From positions 211,956,897 to 212,020,896 of the forward strand of contig NC_072790.1 of assembly GCF_028583425.1 (NCBI RefSeq): a DNA stretch of 64,000 nt, read 5' to 3'. Of this stretch, positions 47,911-58,740 are shown piece after piece (positions within the stretch are counted from its first letter, which is position 1; each line of letters starts with the position of its first letter). This DNA comes from Eublepharis macularius (taxonomy: Eukaryota; Chordata; Lepidosauria; Squamata; Eublepharidae). Under the pieces are notes generated by a model that worked only from the letters and a program-made list of their open reading frames with translations, ran no database searches and was not told the DNA's origin. The position numbers and the translations under genes were made by a program.

Positions 47911-48309
47911 CGACTGGCCTGTTTATTATTTGGGGATAAGCCAAAGGTGTAACATTGGTGAAGCATCAGGATTTGAACTTGTTGATTGTTTACAGCTGAG
48001 CCTACTGCCTGTGCAAAGGGCCTGAAGGACTTTCTCCGACTTTTCTTTCAACAAACAAATATCTAATTAAAGTATTTCAAGATGATCTGGAGCCATTCTT
48101 GGCAGAAGGAATGTGGTGCACAGCTGTGTGTAGCTTGGGGATCAAGCATTCTAATTAAGCATGCATTTATAGCACCAACGGAATGCAATGTGAGGTTAGC
48201 TGTGTTGGTTTGGTCTTGGAGGAGGCCAGAGCCAAATCCTTGTACGCAAATGGTTGTAATGACATTGGAAGGGTACCTCATTTGCTTGATCTGACTCCTA
48301 TGTAAGTCA

Positions 48310-48497
48310 ATGAGTAGAGTATGTGGTAGTGTATGAGCTTTTGTGAGTCACAGCTCTCTTCTTCAGATCTGAGGAAGTGAGCTGTGACTCCAGAAAGCTC
48401 ATACCCTACCACAAATTTTGTTCACCTTATAGGTGCTACTAGACTCTTGCTCTTTTCTACAGCTACAGACAGACTAACACGGCTACCCATCTTGATA
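48310..48497. mobile_element. Hammerhead-bearing retroelement (family 2), inverted pair
   Basis: The left arm (minus) reads agcttttgtgagtcacagct up to cttcttcagat. The right arm (plus) starts ctgaggaagtgagctgtgac and runs through gaaagctcataccctaccac to the tail gactaacacggctacccatc. The arms meet at the palindrome cagatctg. The right arm keeps GAAA but stem II is mismatched. The left arm has AAAA. Target-site duplication not identified. Confidence 0.65.
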
Positions 48498-48512
48498 TAT
48501 ACTCCATTTTAT
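48498..48512 (-). repeat. SINE (family B) fragment, left of nested Sauria SINE
   Basis: tactccattttat corresponds to the CTCCATTTTATC segment of family B. The next bases (cctcacaacagccc) appear after the Sauria SINE at 48747, so the Sauria copy inserted in it. Confidence 0.5.
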
Positions 48513-48746
48513 CTAGTTTGGTATAGTAGTTAAGAGAGGCATGACTGTAATCTGGAGAACCAGGTTTGATTCCCCGCTTCTCCACTTGAAGCCAGCGGGG
48601 CGACCTTGGGTCAGTCACAGCTCTCTCAGCTCCACCCACTTCACAGGATGATTGTCATGAGGATAATAGTAATGTACTTCATAAATCACTCTGGGTGGGC
48701 ATTATGTTGTCCTGAAGGGTGGTATATAAATTGAATGTTGTTGTTA
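48513..48746 (+). repeat. Sauria-type tRNA-derived SINE, nested
   Basis: ctagtttggtatagtagtta (A-box region), accaggtttgattccccgct (B-box region), then tgtcctgaagggtggtatat and a (GTT)n tail. It sits inside the SINE continuing at 48747. Confidence 0.88.
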
Positions 48747-48873
48747 CCCTCACAACAGCCCTATGTAGTAGATTAGGCTGTAACCAACTGATCCAAGGTC
48801 ACCCAGTGAGCTTCCATGGCAGAATGGGGATTCAAACCTGATCCTAGTCTGACACTTTAACCACTATATAACT
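48747..48873 (-). repeat. tRNA-derived SINE (family B), right part
   Basis: ccctcacaacagccctatgt, ccaaggtcacccagtgagct, tggggattcaaacctgatcc (antisense B box), and ctttaaccactatataac. Confidence 0.82.
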
Positions 48874-48875
48874 CT

Positions 48876-50010
48876 GGATCTTAAGAACTTCATAGGTATG
48901 CAACACATACTGAGCGCACATTGCTTCTTTTCAAGTAAGCAAAGATTTTTATTACATGTTGAGCGGACCAAAAGGTGCTATGGGGAACTCTTTAGTCTGT
49001 GTCGGGGCTAGACAGACTCATTTTGTTTATATTTGTTTGTGGTGGTGGATTTTCAGCATAAAAATCCTGCTTAGTTCTAATCACACCACATTTATCTGCC
49101 AAAGTCGCATTAGAAGCAAATGGTTTCAGATAATTCTATGGCAACCTGTTCTTCTTTTCTCATGAGTGAATCCTTTTCACTTCATGGATCCACTGCAGCT
49201 TCTTACATTAAGTACACTTTGCAGGAACATTTCTTGGAAGTAAATTGTTCTCCTTAGAGCTAATATAGATTTTTTTTTATTTGTTAAAAAGTGGAAGTTT
49301 GTTTAATTGCTTCCTCTGTGACCTGGACACTCAGAGGAGCTGGTTCCAACTGTTTTTCTCATTTGCAGGCAGAGATTTGTACAAAGTGACCTCATGCTAG
49401 GAAAGAGTGGGTCGCCTTATAATGTGGGAAACTCGTAGCCAGTACGTCCCAGAGATATGCGTGACCAAATCCTGAGCAAAGTTGTGCATTAAAAACTGGA
49501 ATGTGTTTGGATTCAAGCCAGGGACTGAGACAGGCCTCTTCAACAAATGTAAAGGCAGTTGTGGTATACCTTAAAATAGTACCAGGCCTGGCTGACAAAG
49601 GGCTGGAAAGTTGTCGCTTACCTCATTTCAAGCACAAATGCTTTTTCAACAATGGATTTGATGGCTTGAGGCTATTTTTCCCCTCCCTTGATTTGCAGGT
49701 GCCTGTTCAGGCATTTGTTCAAGGGAGGCCAAGAACAGCTTTCAGCTTCTCTCAGGCTTTTATGAATGGCTGCAGTTTGCTAGAGATGACTCATTTTGAA
49801 ATCAATAAAGAGACCCTTTGGAAAAGAGATTAATGTATTTTCCTTGTCTTGTCACCAATGATCCTGGTCGAAATAGTGCAGTTTGGTCTCTCCTGATAAA
49901 AAAAATGTAATGGGATTAGGAATTTATGTATTTTTACTCCATTTTTTTCTCCAATAGAGACCCAAAGTGGTTGACAGCATCGTTCTCCTCCTGCCATTAT
50001 ATCAACACCA
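48876..50010. other. No recognisable gene or repeat
   Basis: The ORF at 49501-49833 (110 codons) has no recognisable domain, and a competing antisense ORF overlaps it. Confidence 0.4.
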
Positions 50011-50013
50011 ACT

Positions 50014-50225
50014 AGGGGTGCCAACTCCAGGTTAGGAAATTTCTGGAGATTGGGGGGGGGGAACCTGGAAAGGACAAAATTTGAGGAAGGGACTCGGCAG
50101 AGATGTTACGCCATAGTGTCCACTGTCCAGAGCTGACATTTCCTCCAAGAGAACTGATCTCTGTGGCCTGGAGATCAGTTAGACTTCTTGGAGAACTCCA
50201 TGCCCCACCTGGAGTGTAGCAACTC
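50014..50225 (-). repeat. TAGGGTTGCCA-type interspersed repeat
   Basis: ctaggggtgccaactccagg at the left, gcctggagatcagttagact inside, and cacctggagtgtagcaactc at the right. Inverted ends, same family as 35945. Confidence 0.65.
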
Positions 50226-50227
50226 TA

Positions 50228-50361
50228 ACAACAACCCTGTGAGGTAAGGTTAGTCTGGGAGAGAGTGACTGGCCCAAGGTCACCAAGCAAGCTTCCATGG
50301 CATAGTGGAGCATTGAACCTGGGTCTCCCAGATCGTAGTCTGGCACTAAGCGCTGCACCAG
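50228..50361 (-). repeat. tRNA-derived SINE (family B)
   Basis: acaacaaccctgtgaggtaa, gactggcccaaggtcaccaa, attgaacctgggtctcccag and the head cactaagcgctgcaccag. Confidence 0.82.
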
Positions 50362-51024
50362 GGAAATGCTTAAATGCTAAAGAGGACGCCAGGTGGACCT
50401 CTTTAGAGGGATTGCAGTCTAGTGATGCAATATCATGTCAGGAGAACAGGCCCAATGAGATGACCAGATCCAGGCTACAGTCCACCAAAGCTACATACCC
50501 ATGTGCTCATGCAGCTGAAAAAGACAAACCAGTTTTGTTTTTAACAGGAAAAACCCCTTGCCCCTTCAGTGGAATGAGTGGCTGCAGTGGAAATTTCAAA
50601 GAAACGTCCCGCTACAAACAGCAAGCTTTGCTTTCACATAGATTTCAAATAAGCACTCCATTAACTTGAATATTCAAAAATAATTTAAAACAGTATTTTG
50701 AGTTTTAAAATATTAGACATTTGCATAAAAAAGTGATATAAAGCAAAGATATTTTTGTAAATGTGGGACAGTTTAATTCTAGTAAATATACCATCAAAAT
50801 AAGGAGTAAATAGGTAACAGTCCTTAGTAGTTTCTTGGATTGTTTCACATGGGAGCTAAAGCCTAATTATTTATAAATGATTTAAATTTTAATATTTAAA
50901 ATGTGGATGAATATTAGGAGCATCAGTGTTATAAATTATTACGTTTTCCCTCCACCCTCTTTCAAGGAGTTCAGGCCATAACTCCTCCCATTTTATCAAC
51001 CTGATTGATAATTGTTTCAGGCAG
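50362..51024. other. No recognisable gene or repeat
   Basis: AT-rich from 50640 on. Confidence 0.4.
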
Positions 51025-51213
51025 GTTGGTAGTGGTGGAATGGGCAGTCAACTTATGGCGACCCCTGCTGGGGGTTTCAAGGTAAAAAAACTAACATTGG
51101 AGGTTTGCCATTGTCTGCCCCTGCACAGAAATCCTGGTCTTCCTTGGAGGTCTCCCATCAAATTACTAATCAAAACTTAGTTTCTGAGTTCTGACAAGAT
51201 CGGGTCAGGAGAG
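51025..51213 (-). repeat. 5S rRNA-derived SINE
   Basis: gcagtcaacttatggcgacc, ggtttgccattgtctgcccc, cttggaggtctcccatcaaa, then the reverse of the 5S head (gagttctgacaagatcgggt). Confidence 0.85.
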
Positions 51214-52190
51214 GCTAGACTAAGAAATCCCCACTGTAGCTGCTGAAATAGTAAGTCGGGGGTTTTTGGTACCTTTTGCAGCAGTAGGAATGGCTGCACA
51301 TAGTGGCTAGCTCAAAATAACTCAGTGAGCTTAATAGCTAAGAGGGTTTTGAACCCAGAACTCTTGGGTTCAATTCCAGTACATTGTATCCTGAAATATT
51401 TGAATTTCAAAAATCCATTTAGAAACAAAAATCTCATCACCGTAGTCGGAGCACTCATACAATCATAACGATAGTAGATGAAACAAAGTTATCTCAAAAT
51501 ATACCCAAGTTGCGGTACTATAGTCCTAAATTACTGGTCATTGCAAGTTTGCAAGGCTGATGTATAGTTACGGGATATAAAACTTTTAGTAAAGAGAACT
51601 GAAAAACAAAATCCCACTTCTTTTTCAAGGGGTTTAGTGTGGATATGCTCTGGGGGAAAAGAATCTATTTAGCAGCACTGGCAAGATGTCTGTTTTGTTC
51701 ATGGAATTGCCCGTCTTGATAGAGTAAATTCCTCCTACAATCCATTTTTCACAGGCCCGTCTAGATGGATCGCTTAATGTCAGCATTCTTTTTCTTTTTG
51801 AAATCTGAAATTTATTGTAATGTAAGGCTGATTACTACAGTGCTTTATAACTGTTGCCTAAGTTACATTATTACTATTACAAATGAATTTTTGCTCCCCA
51901 TTAGAAATTAAATTACTTTCTTTAAAATGCTGGCGATTCCATGTGGCTGCCTTGAATTTCTAGCTGATGTAGTCTCAAGGATGGGGGATTTCCATTTTAT
52001 CTTAAATGTGTTTTGTTTACCACCTTAACGATATCTATTATATGGCTTTTATGGATGATTTCTCCTTCCTCCAAATAAGGGCTGGATCCGCTCCTCAAAC
52101 TATGGCTCTTTCAGAGATCGCAAAACTGAGTGGAAGCCAAGGAGTATTTTATTGAACTATGAATTTTCATATATTTTAATCCAGGCACTA
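51214..52190. other. No recognisable gene or repeat
   Basis: Nothing supported. Confidence 0.4.
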
Positions 52191-52194
52191 GGTG

Positions 52195-52960
52195 GAGCAT
52201 GCCCACGAGACCCATTTTGCAGTCACTGTGTTGGCTGCCTATCTGTTACTGGGTTCAGTTCAAGGTACTATCACGTACAAAGCCCTTACTGGCCTTGAAC
52301 CCTCATATCTACAGGTCTGCCTCTCCCCTCATGTTCCATCACAAAAGTTTTGCTCATCTGAGCAGAGCCTGTAGGGGGCGCCACCCTGCAAAAGGGTATG
52401 ATCAGTAACTGCCAGTTCACATGCGCTCTCTCTTATGGTCCCCACCTTGTGGAATGGCCTGCCTGAGCAGGTCTGGACAGCTTTCAGGCTTATGTCATTC
52501 CACAAACTATGTAAAACAGAATTGTTAGGAGGGCATTTCTATAAAGGCAATAGGGCTAAATTATAATGGAATGGTTCAAGAAGGTATAAAAGGAATGAAT
52601 CCGTATGCTGTATGTATTATCCTGCTCTCTCATTGCATTGTTTCCTACCTAATGTAATATCGTTGCCTGTTTAAAATAGCATGTCTAATACTTTATGCTT
52701 TTTTTTCCAGGTGTCTTTAATCTGAGTCCTATTACATTACTTACTAGTTTCAGCTCTGACAAAGGGAGCTTTGACTCTTGAAAGCTTATACAATGGAAGA
52801 TCTTGTTAGTTGATAAGGAACTACTGGACTCAAATTTTGACCTTCGATTGCTTATTAGATATTTCATCCAGTTGATTGCAATGACTTATACTGAGTCTCA
52901 GAGAGGAAGGCAAAGGATAAATAAAGAAAATAAAAAGTAAATAAATGAATTAAGTCCAAG
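52195..52960 (+). mobile_element. L2/CR1-like LINE 3' end, split by a family-2 fragment
   Basis: Decayed coding end with YKALTGLEPSYLQVCLSPHV and, after frame breaks, a T-L-W-N-G-L-P-E-Q segment typical of LINE reverse-transcriptase C-termini. Same family as 25690. The 3' UTR ends gagaggaaggcaaaggataa with an A-rich tail near 52950. The hammerhead-family fragment at 52741-52850 interrupts it. Confidence 0.68.
52741..52850 (+). mobile_element. Hammerhead-bearing retroelement (family 2), single diverged arm
   Basis: ttcagctctgacaaagggag, then ctttgactcttgaaagctta and acaatggaagatcttgttag, then ggactcaaattttgac. The motif reads CTGACAA instead of CTGAAGA, so the ribozyme core is lost, although GAAAGCTTATAC is kept. 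Confidence 0.6.
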
Positions 52961-55320
52961 AACCTGGAGCCAATATAAACTGGGCCTAAGTGACCACTTC
53001 TTATTCCTTGCATGACTGTAACACCATCTGTAAAGAACTGAACATGGTTACTTTCCTTCTTTTTAATATTTACTATTAAAAGCTTTTTTTCTTTTTAATT
53101 GGTTACACAAGAAACATCCCCCACACACCAACAACCTACCAGTCATAGTTTTCCTATTAAGTCATCCCCCCCACCCTTATCTTTCTGGAACGGAATCCTG
53201 GAAAGTAAATCCAAGAAAAATAAAGGCCTGATGAGAGGAAAAGCCCTTAAAGAAGGCAAAGGAAGAAGGGGAGTAAAGGAAAACAAATAGAAGAAAGAGG
53301 GAAAGACTGGGCGAGGGAACAGGTTGGGAGCAGCAGCAGCAGAGAGGTGTGTGCCTTTTCTAGTACTAAAGATCAGGATGTGTCAGCATCTGCAAAAATT
53401 ACACCCACATTTTACTGAGTACCTCAAGAGTGCCCCCCCCCCCCGCCCCATGCATCACTGTTTCATATGTGGCTGACTTGTTTGTGTCATTTAATGCTAT
53501 TCTACACATTTGCAAAATTATTGAATTAGCAGAATTCTAGATAAGGTAGAAGGGGAAATCATATTTTAAAATATTCCCCTGCTCCTTTGCATGTAGTAAA
53601 CTTGTGAATCAGGGAGAAGGCTATGCTAAACCTTTTCCCTTTTATATTTTAGTGTACTATCCACAGAAAAATAATGGGTTGTGGGTTGTGTACAGTCTGA
53701 AGCAGTGCACTCCAAAATCCTACTGCCTGCCACTAAATTCTGTGTAATGTATAGAATGGCAATTATCGATCCATTTGGAAGGGGGAATTGACACCTTCCT
53801 TTCTTGCAGTACTAATTGTTCGGCCACTAATGTGGATTTGTGCAAGAACCCTTCTGCATGTCTGGTAAGGCCCCAGAGTGCTGTAAAAGAGCCACAGGTG
53901 CATCCTTACAACTGGCCAAAGTGATCTACCTCCTAAATGCATGCAGGGATTCTGTGGCTTGACTTTGGCTTTTCTTTGTATGGGAGTCATGGCAGACATT
54001 CCACCTGGCACTTAGTGAGACTATATGGGTTGTAATAAGATTGATTTTGGCCGGACCTTAGTGTAAACGGATTAATTAGTATTAGTGTTGTGCCTGGCAG
54101 AGTTCAACATATTGTGGAAAGCAATAGTTTCTTCTTGGGTGAGTAAGAATGACTTGGGCAAGAATAAGCAAGCATCCTTGACTTGTTCTTAGGAAATAGG
54201 TTTGTGTGTGTGCACGCACACGCACATGCACATGCTACCTGAATAAAGAATAGAGACCATTGGTCATAAAGGAGGAAGGTGCAAGTGAAATGGCTAGAGG
54301 AGGAAGTGGATAAACAACCAACTTTTTTGAATGTAAGCAGGCATTGTCAATTGTTTTGCTTTCCTGTGTATCCTTGCAGACTAGGGTTGCCTAAGAGCCT
54401 AGAGGAAAAAAATGCCCTGTGCCTTTAGTAGAGGCTTAATGTGCAGAAATAGGCAGCAGAAGCTTTTCCATGGCATGGAAACATCGCTTGTTAAATAACA
54501 TCCCATTAAGCTTCTGTTTTAGGGACTGGACATTTCCCCCCCCCCAAGTTTTTGGCAACCACATTGCAGCCTGGTGTTACATTCATTGTTCGTAGCCTAG
54601 GGTCTGTGGAGATAAGGCAGGGTAGAAATGTTTTAAATAATGTTTTTAAAAAATTCTGGATGGATGAGAATAGCCATTAATTGGGAGAAAAGTGAGGAAT
54701 AAATATATTAAAAACAATGAAGGTATTAGTTGAACTCGATTGCACCATACTATAAGTTTTAAAACTGCGTGTTGGTTAGGTATTAATTGTGAAACTGATG
54801 GGCTAACTTCAGCTGGGGGGTGGCTAGCCTGACTCTTCCGTGGCTGAGCTGCTTGGGGTGCTGTGTTCCCTCGCTCCTCGTGAACTCATTTCTCTCCCCC
54901 ACTCACCTGTGTAAAATGCTCAAAACTGAGGTTGCTTTGGAGGAAATGCATATACCACCATCCCCCGAGCTCTGAAGCTTCTTCACCTTCTTGTGGAGAG
55001 AGATGGGTGAGCTGAGCTTTCGTTAAGCTGCACATTCCACATACAATTCTTTGATTATATTGAAAACTATTTTGGTTCTATGTTAAATTTGGTCCTGTGT
55101 TTTATTGGAAATCTTAAACTATGTTTTAAAACTGTTTTTTTAAATTAATTTAATGGTTATTTTATTTAAACTGTAAACTTTCTTGAGCTCCTGCAAGGTA
55201 GAAAGACAGCTAATAAATGTTTTAAATATATAAATATTTTTAAAGGGTTTAAACGATTTATCAGTGTGTGAAACAGTGCATAATATGCTTTTGTAACATT
55301 TTAAATGGAGGGTGAGAGGG
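52961..55320. other. No recognisable gene; simple C run
   Basis: Contains a poly(C) run at about 53428-53444 and a short purine-rich stretch (53220-53310). The ORFs have no recognisable domain. Confidence 0.4.
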
Positions 55321-55417
55321 AAAGAATTCAAAATATTGTCGAAGGCTTTCACGGCCGGAGAACGATGGTTGTTGTGGATTTTCTGAGCTGTATAGCTGTG
55401 GTCTTGGCATTGTAGTT

Positions 55418-55458
55418 CCTGACGTTTTGCCAGCAGCTGTGGCTGGCATCTTCAGAGG
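55418..55458 (-). ncRNA. Hammerhead-like ribozyme motif, inactivated (left arm)
   Basis: Minus strand: CCT, CTGAAGA, one extra T, a 6-bp stem II (GCCAGC/GCTGGC), then AAAA instead of the required GAAA, then CGTC and AGG. The G-to-A change hits an invariant core base, so self-cleavage is not expected. Confidence 0.6.
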
Positions 55459-56078
55459 TGTAGCACCAAAAGACAGAGATCTCTCAGTGTCACAGTGTGG
55501 AAAAGATGTTGGCAGGTCATTTATATCTACTCAGGAGGGTTGGGGTTGGGCTGAGTCATCCTGTAAGAGTTTTCCAGGGTGTGGAATGCTAATGGAGGGA
55601 GGCTTCACTGTATCCTGAGGAGGCTCTTTTGCATATGGGTTGGTGCTTAATGTACTAATCTTCTCTGCAGGGCTATTGTCGGGTATAGAGTGTTTTGTTA
55701 GCCTGGTGTTTTTCAGGACTGGAAACCATGCTCTATTCATTCTTAAAGTCTCTTCTGTTGAAGCATAAGCACAATTTCAACAGGAAAGAAGAGACTTTAA
55801 GAATGAAGAGTGCATGGTTTCCAGTCCTGAAAAACACCAGGCTAACAAAACGCTCTATACCCGACAATAGCCCTGCAGAGAAGATTAGCACATTAAGCAC
55901 CAATCCATATGCAAAAGAGCCTCCTCAGGATACAGTGAAGCCTCCCTCCATTAGTATTCCACACCCTGGGAAACTCTTACAGGATGACTCAGCCCAACCC
56001 TCCTGAGTAGATATAAATGACCTGCCAACATCTTTTCCACACTGTGACACTGAGAGATCTCTGTCTTTTGGTGCTACA

Positions 56079-56119
56079 CCTCTGAAGATGCCAGCCACAG
56101 CTGCTGGCGAAATGTCAGG
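56079..56119 (+). ncRNA. Hammerhead-like ribozyme motif (right arm)
   Basis: CCT (56079-56081) pairs with AGG (56117-56119) as stem I. CTGAAGA spans 56082-56088. T at 56089 is an extra base. GCCAGC (56090-56095) pairs with GCTGGC (56103-56108) as a 6-bp stem II with a 7-nt loop. GAAA is at 56109-56112 and the cleavage triplet GTC at 56114-56116. Stem III would be the 4-mer ATGT here, ACGT in the sister arm; a stem that short implies a dimeric fold. All core bases fit, apart from the extra nucleotide after CTGAAGA. Confidence 0.6.
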
Positions 56120-56481
56120 AACTAAAATGCCAAGACCACGGCTATACAGCCCGGAAAATCCACAACAACCAAAGAATTCAAAGTTTCCTTTTTGGTTTGA
56201 AGTTGACTAGATCAGAATCAGCCCTCAACCCAATCTAGTCAATTTCACATCTTTTGGAATTCTGTGAGAGGAGGAGAAATGTAAATTAGAAAAACAGAAC
56301 AAATAGGCTCCTCCTTCCTGTGTAAGAAGGATTCCCTTCTACTACATTCAGGCTACTCATGTTGCATCAAGACAATGCCAAAGAAGAGCAGTAAGGCAAA
56401 AGAGCTCCCATTGTTCCAGAGAAATGATCCTCTGTATGGTAATAGATTCTCACTACTATGAGGTTGAGCACAGTTGGCTCT

Positions 56482-56571
56482 AAGTGCAATCCTAAACAGA
56501 GTTACACCCTTCTAAGTCCATCTAAACCAGAGTTTAGAGTAGACTGGAGTAACTTTGCCTAGGATTACATT
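56482..56571. repeat. Palindromic interspersed repeat
   Basis: gtgcaatcctaaacagagtt at the left and gtaactttgcctaggattac at the right are inverted complements. A related half copy is at about 27955. Probably a short non-autonomous DNA element. No target-site duplication seen. Confidence 0.6.
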
Positions 56572-57183
56572 GTAATTCACTGAAATATGTATCCATGTGC
56601 ATTTAAAACTCTGTGTAAGAAGGGTCTATAGTACCTTCATACAATAAACAGTGTTTAAAAGCCCCCATTTATTATCCATAGCCTAAACATTGTAGTAGAA
56701 TGATACTTTACAGAGAAATCCAAATAGGTTCTCCAGGAACAGGGGCAGAGAGTGGATATTTCATTTTGCTATCTAACAGCCCCCCACCCCCCACAAAGAC
56801 TAGTGGAAATTGTGAAATATTACTATGATAGGCATTTGTTTTTAGAGATGTTCCGCAGTCAGTGAAGTAATATCGTTTTTTATGAGTATCATCCAGTGTT
56901 CATAATTCAATAGGGAAGCTTCCAGGTCACATAAAACTTCCTCAGGCTGGATGTTCAAGAAAAAAACATTTTTAAAAGATGTTTTCTTCTTTCAGGTTTC
57001 TAGTGCAATCTCCAGACTATTTAGTCTAGAGTAGCTGCATGGAAAACTGTAAGATAATAACTATAGTGTGAATTGTTTTAAGGGCAGAAAGGTCGTGCTG
57101 CTTAGAGACTGTAATAAGAATAATAAGCATTTAACACAGCATTTTAGAATTTGCTTCACATGCAGTATCTCAGTCATCCTTAC

Positions 57184-57580
57184 TAGCGATGGGCACGAAC
57201 TGGAAAAAAACAACGAACTGTGCGGTTCGTGGTTCGTCGCATTTCACAAACCACGAATTTTCATGAACCTGCCCAGGTTTGTGAACTGGTTTGTGAAAAC
57301 GTCACATCCAGGTCTGCAAATTGTCACTTCCGGGTCAGCAGAAAGTCACTTCTGGGTCAGCAGAAAGTCTGCAGGAAGTCCATCCCCTGTTGCCTAGGAA
57401 ACTGATTGATTGGTGCCAGGCTGTCTGCAGTGATGAACCAAAAAACCAACCAAACGAACCAGCCTAAAGTTCATGGCGGCTCATCAGAAATGGGCTCTGA
57501 CGAACCGCTGGTTCGCAAATCATGAAACGGCCTGGTTCATCACGAACTTTGGTTCGTATTTCAGTTCGTGCCCATCTCTA
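57184..57580. mobile_element. Non-autonomous hAT-type element, TAGMGATGGGCACGAACTG ends
   Basis: Left end tagcgatgggcacgaactg; right end cagttcgtgcccatctcta, 19-bp inverted termini with one mismatch. A perfect 8-bp duplication, atccttac, lies at 57176-57183 and 57581-57588. The subterminal region is full of GGTTCGT / ACGAACC motifs, possible transposase-binding repeats. About 400 bp, no ORF of note. Confidence 0.9.
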
Positions 57581-57793
57581 ATCCTTACATCAACCCTATT
57601 AGATTAATACTGGAGATGCCAGCCAAAAGCATTGCACAATTCTTTATTAGTCCTAGCAACCCTGTTAAAACCAATAGCAGCTTCCATAGAATAACTGGGT
57701 TGTGGGTTGCAGCTTTGTCTTTTTCTGAAACAAAGTCACATCTTTTCAAGTATAGTCGGGAAGTTTTTTAAACAGATAAGACATAGAACTGCA

Positions 57794-57967
57794 GTATTTG
57801 AGTCCAGTGGCACCTTACAGACCAACAAGATTTTCAGGGTATAAGTTTTTGAGAGTCAGAGCTCCCTTCCTCGGGCATGAGTGGAAATGGAGGTCCCTGA
57901 GCCTTAATATCCCAGCCAAAAAGTCACACCCCACCTACCCTACTGCAGACCAACATGATTACCCACC
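57794..57967. mobile_element. Hammerhead-bearing retroelement (family 2) with 17-bp duplication
   Basis: A perfect 17-bp duplication, taagacatagaactgca (57777-57793 and 57968-57984), shows target-primed insertion, not DNA transposition. The left arm (minus) starts trimmed (gtatttgagtccagtggcac). The right arm keeps only the tail side (ctactgcagaccaacatgat, tacccacc). The motif in the left arm has decayed (CCGAGGA, AAAA). Confidence 0.8.
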
Positions 57968-58639
57968 TAAGACATAGAACTGCACAGTCAAGCAGAGGTG
58001 TGAAAATATACTCATTTGTAGCAATTGGTCTTGCTACCAGATAGCTTTTGAATGCAATACAAAGCACTTGTTTTAAGCTGCAAAGCTCTACAGTCTGGGT
58101 CTTGCATACCTGTTTGAGAGCAACTTTCCCCCATATATGCCCCTTTCTGCCCAGTGAGATCTGTAGGAAGCCCTCCTACCATCTTAGGGATCTATTCAGA
58201 TATTGTCAGTGAGCTTCTGTTTGCACATGGCGAGTATGAACCTGATTGATGGTTGATGGAAGTTTTATTCTCAACCCAAGTTGTGATGTCAAAGAGTGGG
58301 TGCTGCAGACAGGAGACAGTGGTAGGAATCATGTTAGTATAGACATCAAATAGATACATGCCTGTCATAAACTACCAGAAGTCTGAGTCTCCCCAATACA
58401 AGAACCAATTTAGTATTCTCTTAATTCAGTGTAAGAGTTATGGGTTGGTAGAAGACAAAGTAGGGCTTGTTCATTGTTAGGCTGACATTTTCCCACTCCT
58501 CTTGTTAGAGCGGGGCCTCCAGAACTGCATTTTGTCTGGAGAAACAATAAAACTTTATTGGTGCGCACTCCTCCCATAATGGTTTGTAGTTTGAGATCAG
58601 TGATTATTTTAGGGTTTTTTATCATAAATCTTCAGAATG

Positions 58640-58740
58640 CTAACTTTGTATTTTATTTCTTGATTATGCCACTTTTATGTTGTTATTTGTTAGTCACTTT
58701 GAATCAAAGAAAGGTGGAGTATGAATAAATAAATACATTC
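58640..58740 (+). repeat. LINE 3' end
   Basis: ttgttagtcactttgaatca, then aaggtggagtatgaataaat and a short AATA tail. Confidence 0.55.

Larger units (their letters stand above)
55333..56170. mobile_element. Penelope-like element, long head-to-head inverted pair
   Basis: Left arm (minus, 55333 to about 55762) and right arm (plus, about 55763 to 56170) are near-identical inverted copies of a Penelope-like 3' region. The right arm encodes HNFNRKEETLRM then AWFPVLKNTR, which is the short C-terminal end that follows the GIY-YIG endonuclease domain in Penelope proteins; the endonuclease itself is absent. A 12-bp duplication, aaagaattcaaa, flanks the pair (55321-55332 and 56171-56182). The left arm ends in the tail ATTGTCGAAGGC...GAACGAT. 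The right arm stops at CAACAACC without it. Each arm carries a hammerhead-like motif. Confidence 0.9.
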
